Positions 11,813-21,400 of a DNA stretch of 64,000 nt are shown here, in pieces (position 1 is the stretch's first letter; each line of letters begins with the position of its first letter). The notes under the pieces were generated by a model, which was not told the origin of the DNA, did not search any database, and worked only from the letters and a program-made list of their open reading frames with translations. The stretch comes from Dickeya oryzae. GTDB lineage: Bacteria > Pseudomonadota > Gammaproteobacteria > Enterobacterales > Enterobacteriaceae. The stretch spans positions 1 to 64,000 of the forward strand of contig NZ_ML762920.1 of assembly GCF_009372235.1 (NCBI RefSeq). Direction: 5' to 3'. The position numbers and the translations under genes were made by a program.

Positions 11813-12457
11813 ATGCCAACACTCCCTCCCAAACTACGCGGACGCCCCTCTGCCCCCCAGGAAGAGGTGAAAAAACAGATAATCAGCAGCACGATGACTT
11901 TGCTATTTGATGAAGGATATGACGCAACAACAATACAAGCGGTTGCAGCACATGCTGGCGTAGCTAAAAAAACGGTATATCGCTTTGCAAAGAATCGGGA
12001 AGAACTGCTCAGCCTATCAGTTCGGAACTGGACTGATAATTATGCTCCACTCTTACAAATCGATCCGAGTAGTAAGAATGACGTTTTACCGACCTTAAGA
12101 AAATTACTGGCGGCGATTTGTAGCCAGGCACTATCAGAAACGGCAGTGAAAATGTTCCGGCTTCTCAATACTCAATTTCCGGGTAAGGAGGAATTGCTGA
12201 AGAGATACCATGAAAATGGTATAGAACGGGGCCAACAATTACTAACTGACTGGATAACCCGGCAGCAAAATCATGGCTGGTGGCCGATATTACCAGCAGG
12301 TGTCAGTGCCAAAGCAATACTCGCTATGTGCGTCGCAGAACCTCTTCGACAGGCTGCTATTGGCTTAATTTATCCCGTTGAGAATGAAGCCATTGAGGCA
12401 CATCTGAATGCTTGCATGCAATTCATTTTACTCATATTCAAGCAAGATAATGAATAA
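11813..12457 (+). CDS. TetR/AcrR family transcriptional regulator
   Basis: A 214-residue one-component repressor. The N-terminal DNA-binding domain has the TetR helix-turn-helix near residues 40-65 (TIQAVAAHAGVAKKTVYRF), followed by KNREELL at the domain boundary. The C-terminal ligand domain is not close to any family I recognise. An AAGGAG ribosome-binding site precedes the ATG. It is divergent from the PhlG-like hydrolase across a palindrome, so the ligand is plausibly that enzyme's substrate. By eye the gene is more AT-rich than the neighbouring backbone genes, which fits acquisition. Confidence 0.85.
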   Translation: MPTLPPKLRGRPSAPQEEVKKQIISSTMTLLFDEGYDATTIQAVAAHAGVAKKTVYRFAKNREELLSLSVRNWTDNYAPLLQIDPSSKNDVLPTLRKLLAAICSQALSETAVKMFRLLNTQFPGKEELLKRYHENGIERGQQLLTDWITRQQNHGWWPILPAGVSAKAILAMCVAEPLRQAAIGLIYPVENEAIEAHLNACMQFILLIFKQDNE

Positions 12458-12488
12458 CATGCTGCCATCTCGATTCTGATAATGGGAT

Positions 12489-12542
12489 GAGAGCTACTTT
12501 TTTGCTTCAGGGTATTTTCCCCCACCACAATCGGTAGCTCTC
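12489..12542. repeat. Long-loop inverted repeat between tetR and xynA
   Basis: Perfect 9-bp arms GAGAGCTAC (12489-12497) and GTAGCTCTC (12534-12542) are separated by 36 nt. The repeat lies in the convergent gap between tetR and xynA. It may serve as a bidirectional terminator, but there is no adjacent T run. Confidence 0.35.
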
Positions 12543-12609
12543 GGACTTTTAGACTATTCAGCCTGATGTGTCAGATCGCATCGTGACGACTATAGGCTAA
12601 TACGACGCA

Positions 12610-13851
12610 TTATTTGCTGACAAATGTTGTCACACTTAGCGGGTTCAGCCATACCGTTGCTTTGCCGCTACCATCAACCTGAGATGAACCGCCATATTCA
12701 GCGTTCAGCGATGCCGATGTGCTGTATTTCTCAAATTTAGTCACGTTGGCGTTACTGATATTCAGTGACAGCATCTGGTCAGAGTCATTGGTATTGACAG
12801 CAACAATCACCATTTTTCCATCTGTATTCTTATACGCGGTCAGGTGAACATTTGACTGGGGATTTTCGGTTGCCTGAATGCGTACCGCACCGGGGCGAAC
12901 GAAGCGGGCATATTGTGACATCACATAACCACGTTTACTGACTTTACCGTCTTCTGTCAGTAATCCATACGAGCGACGGATATACCACCAGACGTAAGCG
13001 CTATAGTTGGACACCATGCTGGCATTCAGTTCAGTACCCACCTCAATCGCCGATGTCCAGTTATTCGCTGATTGCTTGGAATCCACATAGTGTTCGGTCA
13101 TCCACAGTTGCTTACCGGCATTCTGTGCTAACGGATAGGGCTTAGGCGTCGTGCCATACAGATGCCCACCGATGATTGACACATATTTTGATGCGTCGCT
13201 GTCTTTCAATACCGGATCAGTTAACGCAGGGTTAAAACCTAACGACTCTGCGACAATCACTTTGAGGGAGCCGAATTTGGAACCTTGCGATTTGAGATAG
13301 TTTTTAAATTCATCACCACTCCATTCGCAGGATTCATAGTCAGGCTTCCAGTCTGGCTCGTTTTGTATCGAAATGGCATACAGCGGTGCGCCATTAGTCT
13401 GCATATATTTGGAGAAATCCAGCAAGTGCGAAGTATAAGCAGAATAATGCGCCGGTAGTAAACGCCCACCGTTTATCAGGCTGTTGTTGCTTTTCATATA
13501 AGCCGGCGGTGACCAGGGGGTTGCCATTATTTTGGCCCCTAGTGAAACAGCCTGACGTGCACTCGGAACCTGTATATTCCATTTAGTGGAGTCTGGATCA
13601 ATTCGGACGCGCATAATTGACAGCCCTACCTGACCAGCCCCACTCCCGTATGCCGCATTAATTTGTTCCGTGGTGAGGTCATTGATCCACCCCACCCCAC
13701 TCATCCCACCAAAACCTTGAATTGTTTGATAATTAACTTTTGCGTCAATTTTTACAGTATCAGCATATACAGAGAGAGAACCTGCCGTAGCCGAAACAAA
13801 TAGAGCCGCATGTAAACAATGACGAACCCAGAGACTAACATTTCCATTCAT
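12610..13851 (-). CDS. xynA: Secreted GH30 glucuronoxylanase XynA
   Basis: Endo-xylanase of glycoside hydrolase family 30 (subfamily 8) that cuts xylan relative to methylglucuronic acid side chains; secreted. From the ATG at 13851 the precursor has 413 residues with a signal peptide of about 30 residues ending SLSVYA. The acid/base Glu165 lies in IQNEPDW, the nucleophile Glu253 in WMTEH, and the glucuronate-contacting Arg293 in WWYIRR, all at the numbering known for Erwinia chrysanthemi XynA. That agreement and an AAGGATGG ribosome-binding site fix the start over upstream ATGs. A (beta/alpha)8 barrel is followed by a small beta domain. It stands alone, next to the PhlG-like/tetR pair. Confidence 0.95.
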   Translation of the reverse strand: MNGNVSLWVRHCLHAALFVSATAGSLSVYADTVKIDAKVNYQTIQGFGGMSGVGWINDLTTEQINAAYGSGAGQVGLSIMRVRIDPDSTKWNIQVPSARQAVSLGAKIMATPWSPPAYMKSNNSLINGGRLLPAHYSAYTSHLLDFSKYMQTNGAPLYAISIQNEPDWKPDYESCEWSGDEFKNYLKSQGSKFGSLKVIVAESLGFNPALTDPVLKDSDASKYVSIIGGHLYGTTPKPYPLAQNAGKQLWMTEHYVDSKQSANNWTSAIEVGTELNASMVSNYSAYVWWYIRRSYGLLTEDGKVSKRGYVMSQYARFVRPGAVRIQATENPQSNVHLTAYKNTDGKMVIVAVNTNDSDQMLSLNISNANVTKFEKYSTSASLNAEYGGSSQVDGSGKATVWLNPLSVTTFVSK

Positions 13852-14252
13852 AGCATCCATCCTTAACAAATGAACATTTAGAAATAATAGGAAATAATTT
13901 ACTTTGAAATTCCAAATAACGTGATGGGGAGGGTATGAAAACCCACCGCGATTTACATTGTAATAGTTATTTACTGATGTGCAATTTTATAAATAGGTAT
14001 ATCAGGATACGGTTTTTCATTCAGTCATTACATTAACAAAATGGTATAATAAAATGAGTCAACACCGAACTAATAATTAGCTCATTCTCTATTTCCAATT
14101 TTTAACCTGGTGCTCGAAATAAATGAATCACAACCCATGCTGGCCACAAAAGCAGCCAGCATGTCTGAGATTATCCACGAGTAAAGGCAATATGTGAGTA
14201 AAAACAATACGCGGGTAAAACAGTGAAAGAGGACCTGATATCGGTCATCAGC
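13852..14252. other. AT-rich intergenic region between dbpA and xynA
   Basis: About 400 bp without a gene. The half nearer xynA is strongly AT-rich and must hold the xynA promoter on the minus strand; I could not assign one -35/-10 pair with confidence. A hairpin with 9-bp arms (CATGCTGGC and GCCAGCATG, 14136-14163) sits in the dbpA-proximal half. Confidence 0.5.
14136..14163 (-). terminator. Hairpin downstream of dbpA, possible terminator
   Basis: Perfect 9-bp stem with a 10-nt loop, about 90 bp past the dbpA stop on its transcript. No T run follows, so termination would not be a classical intrinsic one. Confidence 0.35.
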
Positions 14253-15626
14253 TCACTTTAGCAGCCTGACCTTTACTGCTTTCCCTTTAATTTTGCCTTG
14301 TTGTAGTTGCTTCCAAACCTGACGCGCCAGCGACTGCCTGACGGCCACATAAGCGTGCATCGGGTGGATAGTAATCTTGCCGATATCCGCACCATCAAGC
14401 CCCATGTCGCCGGTTAGCGCGCCCAGAATATCGCCGGGGCGCATTTTGGCCTTTTTGCCACCATCAATACACAGCGTTGCCATCGCCGCGTCCAGTGGCG
14501 TGATACGCAACCCACTGGGCAATGGATGCCAGGTCAGCTTCATCTTCAGCATCTCTTCCAGCGCATTCGCTCGCTGTGCTTCTTCCGGTGCACACAGGCT
14601 GATGGCAAGACCCTGTTCACCGGCACGGGCGGTACGGCCGATACGATGGACATGCACTTCAGGATCCCACGACAGTTCGTAGTTAATCACCATCTCCAGT
14701 GCCTTGATATCCAGCCCGCGTGCAGCAACGTCGGTTGCCACCAGCACACGACTGCTGCCGTTGGCAAAACGCACCAACGTCTGGTCGCGATCGCGCTGCT
14801 CCATGTCGCCGTGCAGCGCCAGTACACTTTGGTTACTGTGGGTCAGCGCATCGTATACCGCCTGACAATCTTTCTTGGTATTACAAAACACGACGCAGGA
14901 CGCGGGCTGTTCACGGCTCAGCAACTTTTGCAGCAGATCGAGCTTGCCGTTGCGCGACACCTCATAGAATTGCTGCTCGACCGCTGGCAATTCATCCACC
15001 GTGTCAATTTCAATGACCACCGGATCACGCTGAATACGACGGCTGATGGCGGCAATCGCCTCCGGCCAGGTGGCGGAAAACAGCAGTGTCTGGCGTTCGA
15101 CCGGTGCGTGGTGAATCACCTCGTCGATGGCATCGGCAAACCCCATATCGAGCATGCGATCCGCTTCATCCAGCACCAATGTCTGCAATGCATCGAGGCT
15201 GACGGTCTCTTTTTTCAGGTGATCCAACAGTCGGCCCGGTGTGGCGACAATAATATGGGGAGCATGAATCAGCGAGTCACGCTGGATGCTAAACGGTACA
15301 CCGCCGCACAACACCAACACTTTGATGTTCGGCATACCACGAGCCAGACGACGCAGCTCATTGGCGACCTGATCAGCCAGTTCGCGGGTTGGGCACAGCA
15401 CCAACGACTGTGTATTAAACTGCCCGGCATCCAAATGCTGCAGCAGGCCCAGCCCAAAAGCCGCCGTTTTACCGCTGCCGGTTTTCGCCTGCGCCCGGAC
15501 ATCTTTACCGGCGAGGGCAGCCGGTAATGCGGCAGCCTGAATCGGGGTCATGGACAAATACCCCAGTTCGTTTAAGGTGGTGAGTTGTTCCGCAGAAAGC
15601 GCGTTCAGTTCAGCAAATGAGGTCAC
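14253..15626 (-). CDS. dbpA: ATP-dependent RNA helicase DbpA
   Basis: DEAD-box helicase that binds hairpin 92 of 23S rRNA and acts in large-subunit assembly. From GTG at 15626 it has 457 residues, the E. coli length, beginning MTSFAELNALSAEQL. Motifs in order: Q motif MTPIQAAALPA, Walker A AKTGSGKT near residue 50, DEADRMLD near 152, SAT, and the HRIGRTARAGEQG end of the helicase core. The C-terminal RNA-recognition domain (about 380-457) contains the conserved GGKKAKMRPGDILGAL. An in-frame extension to 15719 is not family-like. Confidence 0.95.
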   Translation of the reverse strand: MTSFAELNALSAEQLTTLNELGYLSMTPIQAAALPAALAGKDVRAQAKTGSGKTAAFGLGLLQHLDAGQFNTQSLVLCPTRELADQVANELRRLARGMPNIKVLVLCGGVPFSIQRDSLIHAPHIIVATPGRLLDHLKKETVSLDALQTLVLDEADRMLDMGFADAIDEVIHHAPVERQTLLFSATWPEAIAAISRRIQRDPVVIEIDTVDELPAVEQQFYEVSRNGKLDLLQKLLSREQPASCVVFCNTKKDCQAVYDALTHSNQSVLALHGDMEQRDRDQTLVRFANGSSRVLVATDVAARGLDIKALEMVINYELSWDPEVHVHRIGRTARAGEQGLAISLCAPEEAQRANALEEMLKMKLTWHPLPSGLRITPLDAAMATLCIDGGKKAKMRPGDILGALTGDMGLDGADIGKITIHPMHAYVAVRQSLARQVWKQLQQGKIKGKAVKVRLLK

Positions 15627-15702
15627 AGTGAAAATTCCAGATAAGTTCGGCCGACAATAATACCATTCCTTGACTGCCATGCCGCGAGGAGTTTTCTCTA
15701 CC

Positions 15703-16269
15703 TCAGCGGATCGCTGCATCGTTCAGTGACGTCTGCGCCTGCCACTCTCTTTTTAAGATCGCATACACATAGGTATTGTCGTATCGCTGTTCTTCATCTG
15801 GGGTGCTGCGCCATACCGGAACAAACTCCACAAAACAGGCTTCCCTGCGCATATTCAAGCGCTCACACATTTTCTGCGATCGGACATTATAATCTTCGAC
15901 GTACGCATAAATTCGCCTTCCCTTTTTACTGTCAAACAGGAAATTGAAAAATGCCCGCGCCGCTTCACTGGCGTAGCCCTTCCCTTCATATTTTCCATTA
16001 AAATGCCAGCCGACGCCGTACGTGTCGTTATCCACGTCATCGCGATCAGCAAATACATGCCCGATGAGGGTATCCGTATCTTTCAGGCAAACAGCAAATT
16101 GCGTTTCATCGTGATGCCTGCGCTGTACTTCGCTGATGGCGTCCTCAAGGGTATCGAGCTTTTCATCCATAAAACAATTCATGCGCGGCTGGGCGAGATA
16201 TTCCCATAACCCAGCGGCATCTTTCGTCTCAAAGGGTCTAATGACGAGTCTTTCGGTGGTTATTTTCAT
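15703..16269 (-). CDS. GNAT family N-acetyltransferase (RimJ/RimL-like)
   Basis: A 188-residue acetyltransferase of the GCN5-related family. The opening TTERLVIRPFETKDAAGLWEY is in family form TxRLxxRPxxxxDA. The acetyl-CoA segment appears as the VGWHFNGKYEGKGYASEAARAFF region near residues 85-110, and the later YVEDYNVRSQKMCERLN matches the NxxSxxxxEK-like motif. The acceptor (ribosomal protein, other protein or small molecule) cannot be told from sequence. It lies alone between dbpA and recD. Confidence 0.85.
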   Translation of the reverse strand: MKITTERLVIRPFETKDAAGLWEYLAQPRMNCFMDEKLDTLEDAISEVQRRHHDETQFAVCLKDTDTLIGHVFADRDDVDNDTYGVGWHFNGKYEGKGYASEAARAFFNFLFDSKKGRRIYAYVEDYNVRSQKMCERLNMRREACFVEFVPVWRSTPDEEQRYDNTYVYAILKREWQAQTSLNDAAIR

Positions 16270-16411
16270 CTTTATGATACGTCCTCAGCAAGTCAGATAT
16301 CGACGGTGTACATAGGTAGACTGCGACACCCTATCGCACCATACCTAAACCACTGGACAATTTCAGGAGAACAAACGCGACGACCGTTGCTATCAACAAG
16401 TGACTGACGGA

Positions 16412-18457
16412 CTACTCCACCAGTCCGCTGACCCGGAGTACCCGTCGGCTGACTGCCTCTGCCAGCACCGAACTGTGTTCACCGACACAACCAAGGCTGA
16501 AGGCCTGCTTCGCACGAGTGATGCCGGTGTAAACTAGTTCACGGGTCAGAATCGGGCTTAAGCTATCGGGTAGCAGCAACGCGGTGTGGGCGAATTCCGA
16601 CCCTTGCGATTTATGCACCGTCATGGCGAACACCGTTTCCACTGCCGACAACCGCCCCGGCATCATCCAGCGAATGCCTGAGGAGCCGTCACCGACCGGG
16701 AACGCGACCCGGGTGACCCATAGTCGGGAACCGTCCGGCTGCGTCTGCGGTACCGTCAACGTAATGCCGATGTCACCGTTCATCAGCCGCTGGCCATAAT
16801 CGTTGCGGGTCACCATCACCGGTCTTCCCGGATACCAGCCTTGCCAGCCAGCCAGTAGCCTTTCCCGATACAGCAAATGGGCGATGCGTTCGTTCATGCT
16901 CTCCACGCCCCACGGCCCGTTACGCAACGCACACAGCAACTGGAACTGACCAAACGCCGCCAGAATCTCTGTGGCCCAGGTATCAAACTCGTCCGACGAT
17001 GCCGTCAGCGCTGGCCGAGTCGACGCCATGCGTCGCAGGTAGTCACCGTAGCCCACCGGGGCACTCGTCCCCGGTCGGGCACCGAATCGGCTGGCAGCAC
17101 CGTCGATAACCCATTCACGCAACGTATTGTCATCGCTCGCGGTGAGTGTCAGTTGCGCCAAATCAGCAAACCCCTGTTGCCAGACAGACGCCAGCGCCGC
17201 GCTATCTCCCGCGTTGACCGCATCAGCCAGTTTCCCGATGCCGCTGTCAGCACCAAAACGGTAACTGTGGCGCAGCATAACGATAGACTGATCCAGCGCA
17301 TTGCCCTGCGGGTCAAGCAACTCGTCATCCGGTGCCTCTCCGGTCACCTCGCGCAGCCAGTCACGGGTCTGCGGCAGGTAATGCCCTTGGGCGGCGCGTT
17401 GGCAGAGTTCCCCCATCAGCGCCCCCGCCTCGACCGACGCCAGTTGATCCTTGTCGCCCAGCAAAATCAGCCGGGAATCGCACGGCATGGCGGCCAGTAA
17501 CGCCGCCATCATCTCCAGATCCACCATTGAGGCCTCATCCACTACCAGCACATCCAGCAGCAGCGGATTATCAGCATGGTGCCGGAAATGTCGGGTATCC
17601 GGTCGGCTACCCAGCAAGCGATGCAGCGTTACCACCTCGCTGTTAATGTGCGTACGAATCGCCTCTCCCTGCGCCAGACCGTCCAGCGTCAGGCTGGCAA
17701 TAGCGCCAGCGATGGATTCGTTTAGTCGCGCCGCTGCCTTGCCGGTCGGTGCCGCCAGTCGGATACGCAGCGGTTTGCCCTGCTGCTCCAGCGCCAGTGA
17801 CTGCAACAGCGCCAGCAATTTCACCACCGTGGTGGTTTTCCCGGTCCCCGGCCCACCGGTGATGATGCTAAAGGCACTGCCCGCCGCCAGTGCACAAGCC
17901 AGCTTCTGCCAGTTGGTAGTGTTGGATGTCGTCGCAGGAAATAGCGCCTCCAGCCGCTGGCGTAGTGCTGCTGGTGCGATGGCTACACGCAAGGTTTCGT
18001 TGTGCCGTAACTGTCGGGTAATCGCCTGACGGACATCCTGCTCGTACTGCCAGTAACGGCGCAGATAAAGACGCGATCCCACCAACACCAGCGGGGTCGC
18101 CCCTTCGCCCGGCGCCACCAATTGTGGCTGCTGCAACGCCGCCAGCCAGGCTGACAGGGTCACCCCCGCCAGTGCCTGTGCCGGGCGCGCTATCTTACGG
18201 TTGTCACTGCGATCGCCTTCCGGCGGCAGCGCCAGCGAGAACCCGCTGTCAGCCAGCGTAGCGGCCAGATCGAGGCACACATGCCCGCGCCCAAGCTGGT
18301 AACTGACCAGCGCCGCGCCCAGCAACAACAGCGGTGATGCCTCCGGGCATTCCTGATGCAGAAAGCGCACCAGCGCGCGATCCAACTCGCGCAACCACCC
18401 GCAATCAACCCACTGATCCAGCAGTTGAACCACGTCATCATGGTGAGTGAGGGTCAT
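16412..18457 (-). CDS. recD: RecBCD enzyme subunit RecD
   Basis: The 5'-3' helicase subunit of exonuclease V, which processes double-strand breaks and degrades linear foreign DNA. The protein has 681 residues, longer than the 608 of E. coli RecD as I recall it. Walker A is GGPGTGKTTT near residue 200, and the DEASMVDLEMM Walker B follows near 305. Motif VI is in the C-terminal region around FAMTVHKSQGSEFAH and YTGITRAKQAF. Its ATG overlaps the recB stop by 4 nt. The extra length and style match the non-enteric type of this operon (see recC). Confidence 0.95.
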   Translation of the reverse strand: MTLTHHDDVVQLLDQWVDCGWLRELDRALVRFLHQECPEASPLLLLGAALVSYQLGRGHVCLDLAATLADSGFSLALPPEGDRSDNRKIARPAQALAGVTLSAWLAALQQPQLVAPGEGATPLVLVGSRLYLRRYWQYEQDVRQAITRQLRHNETLRVAIAPAALRQRLEALFPATTSNTTNWQKLACALAAGSAFSIITGGPGTGKTTTVVKLLALLQSLALEQQGKPLRIRLAAPTGKAAARLNESIAGAIASLTLDGLAQGEAIRTHINSEVVTLHRLLGSRPDTRHFRHHADNPLLLDVLVVDEASMVDLEMMAALLAAMPCDSRLILLGDKDQLASVEAGALMGELCQRAAQGHYLPQTRDWLREVTGEAPDDELLDPQGNALDQSIVMLRHSYRFGADSGIGKLADAVNAGDSAALASVWQQGFADLAQLTLTASDDNTLREWVIDGAASRFGARPGTSAPVGYGDYLRRMASTRPALTASSDEFDTWATEILAAFGQFQLLCALRNGPWGVESMNERIAHLLYRERLLAGWQGWYPGRPVMVTRNDYGQRLMNGDIGITLTVPQTQPDGSRLWVTRVAFPVGDGSSGIRWMMPGRLSAVETVFAMTVHKSQGSEFAHTALLLPDSLSPILTRELVYTGITRAKQAFSLGCVGEHSSVLAEAVSRRVLRVSGLVE

Positions 18458-21400
18458 GCCGTTACCTCCGTATCACCGCTAAACAGGCGGTCCAGCGAAT
18501 CAATCAGCGCCCGATCCGGTCGTTCAGCGTAAACACCGCCCCCCGGTGCCTGACTACCGCGCAGGAACAGATACAACGCCCCACCGACATGACGGTCGTA
18601 GTCATAATCTGGCAGTCGTGAGCGTAGTAAGCGGTGCAAGGCAAACAGGTACAAGGCCAGTTGCAGATCATACCGATGGTCTAGCATGGCGCGCGCCATA
18701 CGCGCTGAGTCATAGTCGGCGGCGTCCGCCCCCAGCCAGTTGGACTTGTAATCCAGCACGTAGTAGCGCCCCTGATGTTCAAACACCAAATCGATAAAGC
18801 CTTTCAGCATGCCATTGAGCGCGTCACGCATCAGCGGCGCGCGTGGTGCCCCCGCCAGTGTGGCGGTGCTGACCTGTTGGTCCAGACGTTGCGTATCGAC
18901 CTGATTGAGCGCAAACCAGAACTCCATTTCCACCTGATACTGCGTCAGACCAGCCAGTGACACCGTACCAGCGGGTGATGCGGGCAACGCCAGCGGTTGG
19001 TTGAGTTGCGCCATCAGCCAGTCAGTCAGCATCGGTATCCACGGTGTCCAGCCCTGTCGGTTACAGCGTCGCGCCACCTGATCTTCCACTCGCGGGCGAT
19101 CCATTGCCAGAGCGGCAAACCCCTCTTTACCCGCCCACTCCAGCAGCCCATGTAGAAAACTGCCCGGCACCGCACCGCGCGGAAAACTGTACATGTCGTA
19201 GCCGGTCGGCAATGGCGGCAGACGTTCTGCGGCGTCCTGCGGTTCGCTAAAGGTTTCCTGCCGGGCGCTCTGTACTTCAGCAGCAGCGGCGTCATGGGCA
19301 GCGGACTCACGTCGCTCCTGATACTGCCCCTCCGGTGCCAGTTGCAGCCCGGAATAACTGGTGATGCGCCAACGGTGACGGCGAATATCCGGTAACGGCG
19401 GCTCGTTTCCCAGCGCGGGGGTTTCCCGTACCGCGCGATATACCGCGTCATCGCCTTCTGACAGTGGCGCTATCTGGCTGTGTGGCCCGCCCCAGAGCGA
19501 CAAGCATGACGCCAGTTGCCCGGCCTCCAATGGTTCACCGGCACCGAGCAGGTAACCGGGCGCGCTTTTCTCCAGCGCTTTCAACGGCGCGATCCCAAGC
19601 CACAGCGCATAGCGCGCACGGGTCAATGCGACATAAAACTTACGCAGGTCTTCCCCCAGGCGCTCATGGTCAGCACGCGCAACCGCCTCGTCGCTGGCAA
19701 TCAACTCAAGGTGCAGTTGCCCGTCATCATCATGAAATTTCAGCGGCACATCCCGATGGCTGACCGTGCGGAACGCACAGGCGAACGGCAGAAACACCAG
19801 CGGGTACTCCAGCCCTTTCGATTTATGCACGGTCACCACTTTGACCAGATCCGCGTCACTTTCCAGCCGCACTTTCAGGCTATCGCTGCTGGGGTTATCG
19901 GCCTGGCACTGTTCAGCCAGATAGCGGATCAACGCGTGTTCGCCGTCCAGATGCACGCTGGCCTGTTGCAGTAACTCCGACAGGTGCAGCACATCGGTCA
20001 ACGCCCGGGCGTTATCGGCAACCAGCAACCGACGCGGGACATCAAACTCCCATAGCAACCGCCGTAGCATCGGCAACACGCCTTGCTGACGCCAGCATTG
20101 CTGGTAGCGAACAAATTGCATCACCCGGTGTTCCCACTCCTGCTCGTCGTGGTTAAGGCGGTCAAGCGCCTGCCAGCTCAGCCCCAGTAACGGCGTGGCC
20201 AGCGCGGCGCGTAGCAACCGGTCGTTCTCTGGGTCAGCACAGGCGGCCAACCAGCAGTGCAGTTCTCCTGCCTGCGGGCTATCAAATACCGACTCCCGGT
20301 CAGACAGATACACACTGCGCACACCGCGCGCGGACAGGTGCGCCCGCACGGCCATCGCCTCGCGCCCGCTATTAACCAGCACCGCCATATCGCCCGGTTT
20401 AACCGGACGCCAGCGTTGGTCTGACGAGACAAAACCGGCCTGCCCCTGCTCGCCCTGTTGTAACAGTCGCACCATTTCACGTGCGCACCCCGCCGCCATT
20501 CGCTGACGGTATTCAGACGACGACAGCGGTTCATCGGTTTCCAGCATCCAGCAGGTCAATGCCGCGGCTGGCGTTCCTTCCTGCATCCAGAGGTCATCAC
20601 GACCGTTGGCCTGCACCGGTAAAAACGGCACCGGGTTGTCGCCCTCTGGCTGACGAAATAGAAACGCACCTGCGCCGTTGGCACGGTTTTCCGCTTGCAT
20701 AAACACCTGATTAACGGCATCGACCATCGCCTGCGTGGAACGAAAGTTGGTCCCCAGCGTGTAATGCCGACCGTCGGTATCGCGCCGGGCGCGCAAATAG
20801 GTGTAGATATCGGCACCACGAAACGCGTAAATCGCCTGTTTCGGGTCGCCTATCAGGATCAACCCCTGTTGCGGATCATTGGTTGCCACCCGGTACAGGG
20901 TATCGAAAATGCGGTATTGCAGCGGGTCGGTATCCTGAAATTCATCGATCATCGCCACCGGGAACTGGCGGCGAATGCGTTGGGCCAGTCGTTCGCCGTT
21001 ATCGCCGCGTAATGCGGCATCCAGCCGGGTCAGCAAGTCCTGAAAGCCCATCTGCGCCCGGCTTTCCTGTTCGGAGCGAAAACGCTGGTGTATCCAGCGG
21101 CAGGCGTGCCGTAACAGTTGGCTACGTGGCTCCGGCAAGTCGCTCAACTGCTGAGCCAGCGTTTCCATCGCGCTTAACGCCGGATGTGTCGGTGCTTCGT
21201 CCGGTATTTTCCAGCACTCCCGTAACCCTTGTGGCGTCAGCCGTGTCCAGCCGGTGCCGATATCCAGCGTCGTCTCGTCACTGCTGGCCCAGTGTTGCAG
21301 TTTATCCAACCACGGGTCGAAATAACGGGCCTGTAGCTTGCGGCCATCCGCTTTTTTCTCTGCCACGGCGGCGTTCAGCAGGTCGCGCAGCTCGTCGCAC

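Noticed and set aside
14526-15527. 333-codon plus-strand frame inside dbpA
   Set aside because: It is the antisense of a complete DEAD-box helicase and shows a Cys/His/Gln-rich, family-less translation.
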